Below are positions 17,278-25,438 of a DNA stretch of 64,000 bases, one piece after another. The stretch is from Hymenobacter amundsenii (GTDB taxonomy: Bacteria; Bacteroidota; Bacteroidia; Cytophagales; Hymenobacteraceae). The notes beneath the pieces were generated by a model, which was not told the DNA's origin, searched no databases, and saw nothing but the letters and a program-made list of their open reading frames with translations. The translations under genes and the position numbers were made by a program. The DNA lies in assembly GCF_002204745.1 (NCBI RefSeq), contig NZ_NIRR01000004.1, positions 1 to 64,000 of the forward strand. Direction: 5' to 3'. Positions within the stretch are counted from its first letter, which is position 1, and each line of letters begins with the position of its first letter.

Positions 17278-19071
17278 TTAGGCAAAAGCCAATTTCACGG
17301 CTGTACGGTACTGCTCGAAAAAGGCAGCGTTGGTTTTGCTGTCGGTGAATATTTCGAGAATGGCCGCGCCGCCTTCGGCTGCGAGGAAAACCGGCAACGC
17401 GGCCTCAAGTTCAGTAAAAGTAGCAACCGGAAAGTAGCGCAGCCCAAAATCCCGGGCTGTATTCTCGGCCGTTAGGGTTTGGCGGGTCTCGAAGAACTCC
17501 TCCAGCTCGGGCTGCTGGCGGGGCCCATCGATGAGCCGGAAAATGCCCCCGCCGTGGTTGTTGAACAGCACCACCCGCAGGTTGGGCGTGGGGTAGTTGT
17601 GCCAGAACGCGTTGCGGTCATAAAAGAAGGCCACGTCGCCCGTCAGCAGCACCACCGGCTGCGCCGGCTGGGCCAGCGCCGCACCCACGGCCGTGCTCGT
17701 GCAGCCATCAATGCCGCTGGTGCCCCGGTTGGCGAATACTTCGATTTGCCGGCCCTGTGGGATGCCCAGGATGTTGGCGTACCGCACCGCCATGCTGTTG
17801 GCCAGGTGTAGGGCCGTGCGGTTCAACAGTGTGCTCAGAACCTGGTGAAAAGCCGAAAATTCGTTGAATGGCTGGTCATCAGCTGTGAAAAAAGCGGCCA
17901 GAAACGCTGTGGCTGTCGTTTCGGCCTGCTGCCAGGGTTGCAGGATTTCGCGCACCGGTAGCTCGGCCGATTCCCAACGCGCAAAAAAATCAGCTGGCGC
18001 GCACCGTACGACTTGCGTGAGGCTACCAAACGTATCGGCCACTGGGCCGCTGGCTTGAATATGCCAGTGCTCTTTGGGTTTCGCAGTGCGCAAAAACAGT
18101 TTCAGGCTTTTTGAAATCAACGACTGACCGCAGGTAATAAGTAGGTCAGGTTGGAGCGCGTTTTTATCAGCCGCCGACAGGCCCGCCAGAAATACGTCCT
18201 GGTGCGTTATGAACTGCTCAGCCGGTGCGGGAAGTAAGCTGGAAACGGCAGGAAAATAGGCACTTCCAACTTCTGAGGCATTTTCTCTTAGGGGCACCAT
18301 GCCCGTCAAATTGCCAATAACATCACTCACGACGGGAGCTCCGAAAACGGCGGCGAATTTGGCTACCGCCGCCGTTAGCTTGGCGTTGGCAGGCTGTTGC
18401 CCCATCACCACCAGAATGCGCATCTCTGGCTTAAGTAGCTGATAAACCCCTAAATCAAGGGAGGTATGAGACCGAGTGCCTCCAAGCTCGTCATCCCGAA
18501 TAATCTTCACGTCCTGCTCGTACTCAATTTCCTCCTTCGGATAAAACGGCTCCCGCAGCGGAATATTCACCTGCACCGGCCCGGCGGGCGCGGCTTGCGT
18601 CAGGTTGATGGCCTCGTTGATAATGCGCCCGGCGTGCCACTTGGCGTCAGGGTGGCTAGTATCGGGGGGGAAATCAAACGCGCCCTTGGCGTGGGCGCCG
18701 TAGAGGTTGCGCTGGCGGATGGTCTGGCCGTCGAGTTGGTCGATCCACTCCGGAGGTCGGTCGGCGGTGAGGATGAGCAGCGGTATCTGTTGGAAAAAGG
18801 CCTCGGCCACGGCCGGCGCGTAGTTGAGGCCGGCCGTGCCCGAAGTGCACACCAGCACTACCGGCCGCCGCGTGGCCTGGGCAATGCCCAGCGCGATAAA
18901 CGCGGCGGCCCGCTCGTCGGGCACCACCCGCAACTTGCCCTGGTAGGCCGGGTGCCGGGCAAAGGCCAGCGTCAGGGGGGCCGAGCGCGAGCCGGGCGAC
19001 AGCACAACGTCGGTAATGCCATGCTGGGCGCAGATTTCGGGTATGTTGTGGACGGCCTGAAGGCTGGACAT
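17278..19071 (-). CDS. menD: 2-succinyl-5-enolpyruvyl-6-hydroxy-3-cyclohexene-1-carboxylate synthase
   Basis: Thiamine-diphosphate enzyme that adds a succinic semialdehyde unit to isochorismate. The 597-residue protein is a little longer than E. coli MenD. N-terminal landmarks are DVVLSPGSRSAPL and the ERAAAFIALGIAQ segment with the catalytic Glu. C-terminal landmarks are the TPP/Mg region LTGDVAFFYDRNAFW and NNHGGGIF. It is co-oriented with menF upstream and menB downstream. Confidence 0.97.
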   Translation of the reverse strand: MSSLQAVHNIPEICAQHGITDVVLSPGSRSAPLTLAFARHPAYQGKLRVVPDERAAAFIALGIAQATRRPVVLVCTSGTAGLNYAPAVAEAFFQQIPLLILTADRPPEWIDQLDGQTIRQRNLYGAHAKGAFDFPPDTSHPDAKWHAGRIINEAINLTQAAPAGPVQVNIPLREPFYPKEEIEYEQDVKIIRDDELGGTRSHTSLDLGVYQLLKPEMRILVVMGQQPANAKLTAAVAKFAAVFGAPVVSDVIGNLTGMVPLRENASEVGSAYFPAVSSLLPAPAEQFITHQDVFLAGLSAADKNALQPDLLITCGQSLISKSLKLFLRTAKPKEHWHIQASGPVADTFGSLTQVVRCAPADFFARWESAELPVREILQPWQQAETTATAFLAAFFTADDQPFNEFSAFHQVLSTLLNRTALHLANSMAVRYANILGIPQGRQIEVFANRGTSGIDGCTSTAVGAALAQPAQPVVLLTGDVAFFYDRNAFWHNYPTPNLRVVLFNNHGGGIFRLIDGPRQQPELEEFFETRQTLTAENTARDFGLRYFPVATFTELEAALPVFLAAEGGAAILEIFTDSKTNAAFFEQYRTAVKLAFA

Positions 19072-19137
19072 GGCAGAAGTTAAGGGAGAAGTACTCGTGG
19101 AAGCCCAGTGTTATCTGAGAGTAGGTCTTGCCTGCTT

Positions 19138-19464
19138 TTATATCGAAATATCGTCAGGATTAACGCCCACTATAAGCAGGATTTCGCACGCTAAATCGTA
19201 TAAATATTCGCGCTCCTCAGTATCGAATTCAATAATATCCCACTCTTCTAGATATTCCTGCACAGCTAGCGTCAGGGGCTTACTGCCAGGTGCCAGTGTG
19301 GCTATGCAGGATTGCAGAAAACGCAAAAAATCGACCAGCGCCACCTGCATTTCCTGCTGCGTTTCTTCCGAGGACGGCATTAATCCCCGTTGGTCCCAGT
19401 CGGCCAAAGGAAAATTATTGCGGGTAACATAGGATTCAAGTTTCTGAAAAAGGGTGGTTTGCAT
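19138..19464 (-). CDS. Hypothetical protein inside the men cluster (DUF4844-like)
   Basis: A 108-residue acidic, helical protein placed between menF (29 bp) and menD (66 bp). The segments ADWDQRGLMPSSEE and FDTEEREYLYDLACEI resemble what I recall of the DUF4844 family, known mainly in Bacteroidota and without a function. A much longer frame continues upstream through menF, but the ATG at 19464 fits. Base composition is more AT-rich than the men genes, so it is likely an insertion into the operon rather than a menaquinone enzyme. Confidence 0.72.
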   Translation of the reverse strand: MQTTLFQKLESYVTRNNFPLADWDQRGLMPSSEETQQEMQVALVDFLRFLQSCIATLAPGSKPLTLAVQEYLEEWDIIEFDTEEREYLYDLACEILLIVGVNPDDISI

Positions 19465-19493
19465 AATAAAAAAAATAGTGAGGTAGGTAGAAA

Positions 19494-20711
19494 TCACCCT
19501 CCCAGAACCGCGCCCACGGTTCGGAGTTTTAGCTCCGTTTCCTGCCATTCGCGGGTGGGGTCGGAGTCGGCGGTGAGGCCGGTGCCGGCGTAGAGCACGG
19601 CCTGGCCGGGGCGCAGCTGGAAGCAGCGCAGGTTCACATAGAGATGGGCCGCGCCGGGCTCGGGTAGGTTCACGGGCCCCAGGAAACCGGCGTAGTAGGC
19701 CCGGTCGTACCCCTCGTGCTGGCGGATGAAATCCAGGGCCGCCTGCCGGGGCATGCCGCTTACGGCCGAGGTAGGGTGCAGCAGCCGCAGCATATCGGTG
19801 CCGAGCGTGGCAAAGGGCACATTGTGCAAATCCACGGCGAAATCGGTGCGCAGGTGCAGCACGTCGCCGGCGGCTACGGTGCGGGGCCCCGTTTCCTGGT
19901 ATTCGCGCAGCCGCAGCTGTTTGAAGCAATTCACGATGTAGCGGGCTACCAGGGCCTGTTCCTCAATCTCCTTCTGCCGCCAGATGGCCTCGCTGGGTTG
20001 GTGGCCGGGCAGCAGGGGCTGGGTGCCAGCCAGCGCCATCGTCCGGAACACTTGGTCGTCGCCCACTTCGGCCAGCACTTCGGGCGTGGCGCCCAGCCAG
20101 GTGCCCGCCCCCGGCGCACTCACCAATGATACAAAAGCGTTAGGGTAGCGCTGCTGCAACTGCTCGAAGGCGGCCAGCGCATCGAAGCCGGCCGGCAGCG
20201 CTTGGTGCACGGCCCGGCTCGATACCACCTTCTGCACCGTGCCGGCCCGGATGGCGGCTACCCCGGCAGCTACCAGGGCCTCATACTCGGGCTGAGAAGC
20301 TGGTTTTGGGGCGTGGCGGGGCCGCACGTGCCAACCGAGCGGGGCGGAGCGGGGTAGGGCCGCGAACTGCTGCCGCAACTCGGGTAGCCGGCCGGCAGCG
20401 GCGGCGCTAACCAGTACTTCTTCGGGATGGGCCAAATCGAAGAAAACGTCGGCCGGCAGAAACAGGGGCGGATTATGGTCGGAATCCTGGAACGGAAAGA
20501 ATGCGAAACCAGCCGGGGCGGTGGCCTCCAGGGCCGGGGGCAAGCCCACGTAGGCCGCCTCCACCCGCAGGCTCAGACAAAGCCGCGCCTGGGTTGCGCC
20601 GGGCAGCCGCCACAAAGCCACCGGCCGGCCGCTGCTCAGGGCCAGGGCCACCAGTTGCCGCAGCCGCTGGGGCGGCGTCAGATCAGGATTCCAGGCAACG
20701 GATTGGAGCAT
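19494..20711 (-). CDS. menF: Isochorismate synthase
   Basis: Isomerises chorismate to isochorismate, the entry to menaquinone. The 405-residue protein has the chorismate-binding fold: GTWLGATPEVLAEV, LHPTSAVSGMPRQAAL, then FIRQHEGYDRAYYAGFLGP with the catalytic acidic residues. It is closest to MenF/EntC-type enzymes; linkage to menD and menB indicates the MenF role. A palindrome separates it from the upstream menI-like gene. Confidence 0.95.
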   Translation of the reverse strand: MLQSVAWNPDLTPPQRLRQLVALALSSGRPVALWRLPGATQARLCLSLRVEAAYVGLPPALEATAPAGFAFFPFQDSDHNPPLFLPADVFFDLAHPEEVLVSAAAAGRLPELRQQFAALPRSAPLGWHVRPRHAPKPASQPEYEALVAAGVAAIRAGTVQKVVSSRAVHQALPAGFDALAAFEQLQQRYPNAFVSLVSAPGAGTWLGATPEVLAEVGDDQVFRTMALAGTQPLLPGHQPSEAIWRQKEIEEQALVARYIVNCFKQLRLREYQETGPRTVAAGDVLHLRTDFAVDLHNVPFATLGTDMLRLLHPTSAVSGMPRQAALDFIRQHEGYDRAYYAGFLGPVNLPEPGAAHLYVNLRCFQLRPGQAVLYAGTGLTADSDPTREWQETELKLRTVGAVLGG

Positions 20712-20749
20712 GTTGGGAAGGGCTTGGGAGCTTAGGGTTTGGGGGAAAA

Positions 20750-20875
20750 GAACGTCATGCTGAGCGAAGGCGTAGCCGTAGTCGAAGCATCTCTACCGCT
20801 TCGTTGCGATTATGTGGAGTTGGCATTGCGGTAGAGATGCTTCGACTGCGCTCCGCTTTGCTCAACATGACGTTC
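20750..20875. repeat. Large inverted repeat between menI-like and menF
   Basis: Outer arms GAACGTCATG (20750-20759) and CATGACGTTC (20866-20875) and perfect 18-bp inner arms (20782-20799 with 20828-20845) form a cruciform-capable element. The core is TCGAAGCATCTCTACCGC. It differs from the AATCTCGCG family but has a similar layout. Confidence 0.85.
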
Positions 20876-20882
20876 CTTCTTC

Positions 20883-21302
20883 TCACTTCTCCACATCAAT
20901 CACCGCCATCGTAATGCGGCTTATGCAGACCAGGGCGCCGGTTTGCTCGTGGGTGATGCGGATTTCCCAGACCTGGGTGCGGCGGCCGACATGCAGGGCC
21001 GTAGCCCGGCCGACCACGTAGCCCTCACGGACTCCCTTGATATGGTTGGCGTTGATTTCGAGGCCCACGCAGGCTTGTTTGGTAGGGTCGGGCAGGCGGG
21101 TGTGGGCGGCGATACTGCCCAGGGTTTCGGCCAGGGCCACCGAGGCGCCGCCGTGTAGCAGGCCCATGGGCTGGTGGGTGCGACCATCAACGGGCATGCG
21201 GCCTTCGAGGTACTCGGGGGTGATGGCTGTGAGTTCGATGCCCAGCGCATCGGCCAGGGTGGGGCGGGTGCTTACCCACTGCTTAAGTTGGTCGAGCTTC
21301 AT
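20883..21302 (-). CDS. menI: Hotdog-fold thioesterase, likely 1,4-dihydroxy-2-naphthoyl-CoA hydrolase
   Basis: A 139-residue single-domain hotdog protein. Segments MPVDGRTHQPMGLLHGGAS, VGLEINANHIKGVREG and RRTQVWEIRI align closely with my memory of E. coli MenI (YdiI), including the catalytic Glu in HGGASVALAE. Its position directly upstream of menF supports hydrolysis of DHNA-CoA in the menaquinone pathway. A broader acyl-CoA thioesterase role cannot be excluded. Confidence 0.85.
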   Translation of the reverse strand: MKLDQLKQWVSTRPTLADALGIELTAITPEYLEGRMPVDGRTHQPMGLLHGGASVALAETLGSIAAHTRLPDPTKQACVGLEINANHIKGVREGYVVGRATALHVGRRTQVWEIRITHEQTGALVCISRITMAVIDVEK

Positions 21303-21474
21303 AGGGGAAAAGAGAAGAGGGGCGCAGTGTAAACCGGCCAGCAGCCAAAAGTTGCCGCAGACCCGGGCAAACCAAAGAAACTTCTGCTCAAAAGGGCCGA
21401 AAGCTTGCAGCTTGCAGCCTGAAGCTTGTAGCTTTAAAGAGCTTTAGAAATCAAACCGCAAAACTAGGGGGAAA

Positions 21475-22098
21475 GTGAGCGTCAAAAAAATATACCTGAT
21501 TCGCCACGGGCAAACCGATTTCAACGTGCGCGGCATTGTGCAGGGCAGCGGGGTCGATTCGTCGCTCAACGAGTCCGGCCGGCGGCAGGCGGCTCGCTTT
21601 TTCGCGGCCTACCGCCATGTGCCCTTCGCCAAAGTGTACACGTCGCTGCTGCGCCGCACCCACGAGTCGGTGGCCGGGTTTCTGGAGCTGGGCCTGCCCC
21701 ACGAGCAGCACGGCGGCCTCAACGAAATTAGTTGGGGCACCCGCGAAGGCACCCGCATTACGCCCGAAGAAGACGAAGAATATCACGGCGTGCTCCAGGA
21801 TTGGCGGGCCGGCCGTACGGCCTCCTGCCTGACGGGCGGCGAAAGCCCGGAGCAGGTAGCGGCCCGCCAGCGCCCATTTATCGAGCTGCTCCTGAGCCGG
21901 CCCGAGGAGGAAACGGTACTCGTGTGCATGCACGGCCGGGCTATGCGGGTGCTGCTGTGCCAGCTGCTTGGCTATCCACTCAGCCAGATGGAACACTTCG
22001 AGCACCGCAACCTGGGCCTCTATGAGCTCGATTATACCGGCTCGCTCTTTACGGTGCGCAGTTTTCTGGATACCCGGCATTTGCACGATGCCGAATGA
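21475..22098 (+). CDS. Histidine phosphatase (phosphoglycerate mutase-like)
   Basis: A 207-residue branch-1 histidine phosphatase. RHGQTDFN near the N-terminus contains the phosphorylated His. LLRRTHES and the distal CMHGRAMRVLL His complete the active site. The start is GTG (MSVKKIYLIRHG). The substrate is unknown; such proteins include phosphoglycerate mutases, cobalamin phosphatases and general phosphatases. Its stop overlaps the next gene by 4 bp (ATGA). Confidence 0.9.
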   Translation: MSVKKIYLIRHGQTDFNVRGIVQGSGVDSSLNESGRRQAARFFAAYRHVPFAKVYTSLLRRTHESVAGFLELGLPHEQHGGLNEISWGTREGTRITPEEDEEYHGVLQDWRAGRTASCLTGGESPEQVAARQRPFIELLLSRPEEETVLVCMHGRAMRVLLCQLLGYPLSQMEHFEHRNLGLYELDYTGSLFTVRSFLDTRHLHDAE

Positions 22099-22610
22099 AG
22101 GCTGCCGGAGCCTGGCTGGCAGCGGCTGTGGCAGCGGCCGCGAGTGTATTGCTTGCCGGTTGCCATCCGAAAACTGCCCAGCCGCCGGAAGCCCGGGCGC
22201 TACAACCCCTGGTTGCCGTCCCGGTAGCGTCCGTTGCCAAGCCTGCGCCGGAAGATACTGCCTCGACTAAATTCGTCTGCTACTTTCCGGAGAGCTGCTA
22301 CCGGCTGGCAGCGCCCGTTGCCGCCCCACCCGCTATGCAACACCAAGAGCTGGCGGGCCGGGTATTCGTGTACTTTATGGTTGACTCACTGCTTAACAAG
22401 CACGATTTCAGGATAGCCTGCGCCCGCCTGACCTGGAAGAGCACGGGCCGCCAGTACGCGGCGGATTGTCAGCACCTGACCCCAACTCAGCAACGAACTC
22501 TATTGGCGCTGGTGACGCCCCTGATCCAGCCGTTGCGCTTCGCCCACTACCGCCTCAACCGTAAAGGCTGCGGACAGGAGCGCTGGACCATGCCGGTAAC
22601 CTTCCGGTAG
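22095..22610 (+). CDS. Hypothetical lipoprotein
   Basis: A 171-residue protein with a lipoprotein signal ending LLAGC (Cys near residue 23) and an Ala/Pro-rich linker. The C-terminal domain begins GRVFVYFMVDSLLNKHDF and has five further cysteines. The pattern is faintly reminiscent of a TonB C-terminal-like fold, but I cannot assign a family. It overlaps the phosphatase gene by 4 bp and is probably translated with it. Confidence 0.75.
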   Translation: MKAAGAWLAAAVAAAASVLLAGCHPKTAQPPEARALQPLVAVPVASVAKPAPEDTASTKFVCYFPESCYRLAAPVAAPPAMQHQELAGRVFVYFMVDSLLNKHDFRIACARLTWKSTGRQYAADCQHLTPTQQRTLLALVTPLIQPLRFAHYRLNRKGCGQERWTMPVTFR

Positions 22611-22716
22611 CGGCGGAGTATTGTTTGCGGGCTGCCGCCAAGGGCGCTCAGGCAATAAAATCCCGGGCAGGCGAAAATTCGCTGTTTTCTAGCGTTTTGG
22701 CGAAGATGGGGTTTGG

Positions 22717-22747
22717 TTTGCACCCCCGGATTTTCGGGCTAATTTTG
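22717..22747 (+). promoter_or_regulatory. Promoter of the dehydrogenase E2 gene
   Basis: TTTG (22717-22720), 19 nt, TAATTTTG (22740-22747): full consensus, 30 nt before the ATG. It also shows that the true start is the downstream ATG at 22778, not the start of the longer open frame. Confidence 0.8.
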
Positions 22748-22777
22748 GCCCTACTAAACTCAACGACGACGACGCAG

Positions 22778-24559
22778 ATGGCCGAACTCATAAAAATGCC
22801 CAAGATGAGCGACACGATGACCGAAGGGGTTATCGCGGCGTGGCTCAAAAAAGTAGGCGACAAGGTAAAGTCAGGCGACGTGCTGGCCGAAGTGGAAACC
22901 GATAAGGCCACCATGGAGCTCGAAAACTACGAGGATGGCACCCTGCTCTACATCGGCCCCAAAGAGGGCGAGGCTGTGGTCGTGAATGGCCTGTTGGCCA
23001 TTGTGGGCAAAGAAGGAGAAGATATTGCGGCTTTGCTCCAGGACGCCGAAGCGGCCACCGCCAAGCTTGCCGCGGGCGAAGAAGAAGCGCCCGTAGCCGA
23101 AGCCCCCGCACCTGCCCCAGCCGCTCCCGAAGCGCCTAAAGCCGAAGCGCCCGCGCCCAAAGCCGCCGAAGCCCCGGCCCCGGCGGCTCCTAAAGCCGAC
23201 GCCCCAAAGCCCGCTGCTCCGGCTGACAACGGCAAGAAGGCAACCGTTATCCGGATGCCCAAGATGAGCGATACGATGACCGAAGGCACCATTGCCGCCT
23301 GGCTGAAAAAAGTGGGCGACAAGGTGAAATCGGGCGATATTCTGGCCGAAGTGGAAACCGATAAGGCCACTATGGAGCTGGACAACTACGAAGATGGTAC
23401 CCTGCTCTACATCGGCCCTAAAGAAGGCGAGGCCGTGCCCGTCGACGGTGTGCTAGCCATTATCGGCGAAGAAGGCGCCGACGTGCAGGCCCTGCTCGGC
23501 GGCCAGAGCGATGATGCTGCTGCTGCGCCGGCCGCTGCTGAAGCCACCGCTCCCGCGTCTGTTTCTACCTCAGCTGCCGCCCCGGCTGCCGAAGCCGCGC
23601 CAGCCGTAACCGGTGGCCGCATCTTCGCCTCGCCGCTGGCCAAAAGCATTGCCAAGGATAAGGGCATTGATCTGAATACCGTGAAGGGCTCGGGCGAGAA
23701 CGGCCGCATCGTGTCGCGCGACCTCGAAGACGTGGCTGCTTCGGCCGCGCCGGCCCAGGCGGCTTCCCCAGCGGCTTCGGCTTCGGCCACCACCGCTCCG
23801 CAGTCGGAATACATTAAGGCCGCTTTGCCCGAGCAGGCCGCCCCGAAAGCAGCCCCGACGGCCCAACAACCAGATGCAGGCACCTACACCGATACGCCGG
23901 TGTCGCAGATGCGCAAGGTTATTGCCCGCCGCCTCTCCGAGAGCCTGTTTACGGCCCCGCATTTCTATCTGACGATGGAAATCCTGATGGATCGGGCCAT
24001 GGAGGTGCGTACCCAGCTCAACGGCCTCTCACCCGTCAAGCTCAGCTTCAACGACCTGGTCATCAAGGCTGCCGCCGTAGCCCTACGTCAGCATCCGGCC
24101 GTAAACTCCTCGTGGCTGGGCGACCGAATCCGCCAGAACCACGTCATCAACATTGGGGTGGCCGTGGCTGTCGATGAGGGCCTGCTGGTGCCGGTGGTGC
24201 GCAACGCCGACGGCAAGGGCATGTCGCAGATTGCGACTGAAGTGAAGGAGCTGGCCGGCAAGGCTAAGAGCAAAAAGCTCCAGCCCGCCGAGTGGGAGGG
24301 CAGCACCTTCACCATCAGCAACCTGGGCATGTTCGGCATCGACGAATTTACTGCCATCATCAACCCGCCCGATGCCTGCATCCTGGCCGTAGGCGGCATC
24401 AAGCAGACCGCCGTGGTGAAGGACGGCGAGCTGGCCATTGGCAACATCATGAAGGTAACGCTCAGCTGTGACCACCGCGTGGTGGACGGTGCTACCGGCG
24501 CGGCCTTCCTGCAAACGCTCAAAAGCCTGCTCGAAGACCCGTTGCGCATGCTTATCTAA
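22778..24559 (+). CDS. pdhC: Dihydrolipoamide acetyltransferase, pyruvate dehydrogenase E2
   Basis: Core of the pyruvate dehydrogenase complex, moving the acetyl group from lipoate to CoA. The 593-residue protein has two nearly identical lipoyl domains (about 1-80 and 155-235, lipoylated Lys43 and Lys196 in ETDKATMEL). Ala/Pro-rich linkers, a peripheral subunit-binding domain (about 280-315, FASPLAKSIAKDKGIDL) and the catalytic domain with DHRVVDGATG follow. No E1 or E3 gene is adjacent. A branched-chain 2-oxoacid E2 is the main alternative, but twin lipoyl domains favour pyruvate. Confidence 0.93.
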   Translation: MAELIKMPKMSDTMTEGVIAAWLKKVGDKVKSGDVLAEVETDKATMELENYEDGTLLYIGPKEGEAVVVNGLLAIVGKEGEDIAALLQDAEAATAKLAAGEEEAPVAEAPAPAPAAPEAPKAEAPAPKAAEAPAPAAPKADAPKPAAPADNGKKATVIRMPKMSDTMTEGTIAAWLKKVGDKVKSGDILAEVETDKATMELDNYEDGTLLYIGPKEGEAVPVDGVLAIIGEEGADVQALLGGQSDDAAAAPAAAEATAPASVSTSAAAPAAEAAPAVTGGRIFASPLAKSIAKDKGIDLNTVKGSGENGRIVSRDLEDVAASAAPAQAASPAASASATTAPQSEYIKAALPEQAAPKAAPTAQQPDAGTYTDTPVSQMRKVIARRLSESLFTAPHFYLTMEILMDRAMEVRTQLNGLSPVKLSFNDLVIKAAAVALRQHPAVNSSWLGDRIRQNHVINIGVAVAVDEGLLVPVVRNADGKGMSQIATEVKELAGKAKSKKLQPAEWEGSTFTISNLGMFGIDEFTAIINPPDACILAVGGIKQTAVVKDGELAIGNIMKVTLSCDHRVVDGATGAAFLQTLKSLLEDPLRMLI

Positions 24560-24585
24560 CTGGGCCACGTTTACTTATTGCTTTG

Positions 24586-24618
24586 GAAAAGCCAGCCCTT
24601 GCCGGGGCTGGCTTTTTC
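24586..24618 (+). terminator. E2 gene terminator
   Basis: A 13-bp GC-rich stem (24586-24598 with 24605-24617) ends in TTTTTC after the dehydrogenase E2 stop. Confidence 0.75.
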
Positions 24619-24739
24619 GATAGGTCGGGCGTGGCGTCGGGCAACGGCGGCCCCGCCCGCGCCGCTGGTTCCGGCATTGTATGGTAACTTCCGCCACGCC
24701 GGCGCGGCCCGGTTTTCCATTCTCCCCTCGCTCATTTCT

Positions 24740-25225
24740 ATGCACAAGTATGCAGTGGCCTTTGTGGCCGCCACGTTGGTCGTTACGGCGGCCACGGCCC
24801 AGCAGCGGCCCGCCCTCACGGCTTCGGATTACGCCAAGGCCGAACAGTTTCTGAGCTACAACACCCAGCCCCTGGTAGACGGCAGCGCCGGCCCACCCAA
24901 CTGGCTGGCCAACGACCGGTTCTGGTACCGCGTCTTCACGGCCCGGGGCGCGGAATTCGTGCTGGTGGACCCCGCCCGCAAAACCCGCACCGCAGCCTTC
25001 GACCAGGCCCGGCTGGCCGCCGCGCTTTCCCAGGCCAGCGGCAAGACTTACGAGGCCAACCGGCTGCCGTTCCGCAGCTTCACGTTTTCGCCCGACGAGA
25101 AAACCATAAACTTCGCGGCGGCGGGTAAAACCTGGCAGTACGCGGTGGCCAGCGGCCTGCTGACCCCCGCCCCGGCCGCAACTCCCGTTGGGGGCGGGGC
25201 TGCTTTGCGGGTGCGCTACCGGTAA
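24740..25225 (+). pseudogene. Truncated N-terminal fragment of a dipeptidyl-peptidase IV-like S9 protease
   Basis: A 161-residue open frame with a signal peptide (ends AATAQQ). Segments LTASDYAKAEQFLSYNT, NWLANDRFWYRV and LPFRSFTFSPDEKTINF are the start of the DPP-IV beta-propeller domain. In full-length family members (700 or more residues) the propeller continues and is followed by an alpha/beta-hydrolase peptidase domain; here it stops after one to two blades in an Ala/Pro/Gly-rich tail. The downstream 200 nt are AT-rich and contain no rest of the gene. It could be a remnant or a short secreted protein in use; enzyme activity is excluded. Confidence 0.72.
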
Positions 25226-25438
25226 TCGAAGAACAAAAATGCGAATAACAGTTTTTCTTAATTAGGCCTGTTTGCCGACAATATTTCTAGTCATGATGCT
25301 TGATAAATGATAATATCATGATAAAGTGAATTTTATTTGAAAAAATAATAATAAGAGTTGCTACATTGGCAGCCCCGATTCGCCCGTTGTACCGGGTGTT
25401 GGTTGGCAAGCCCTTTTTCCACCTTTTACTCCCCTTAT

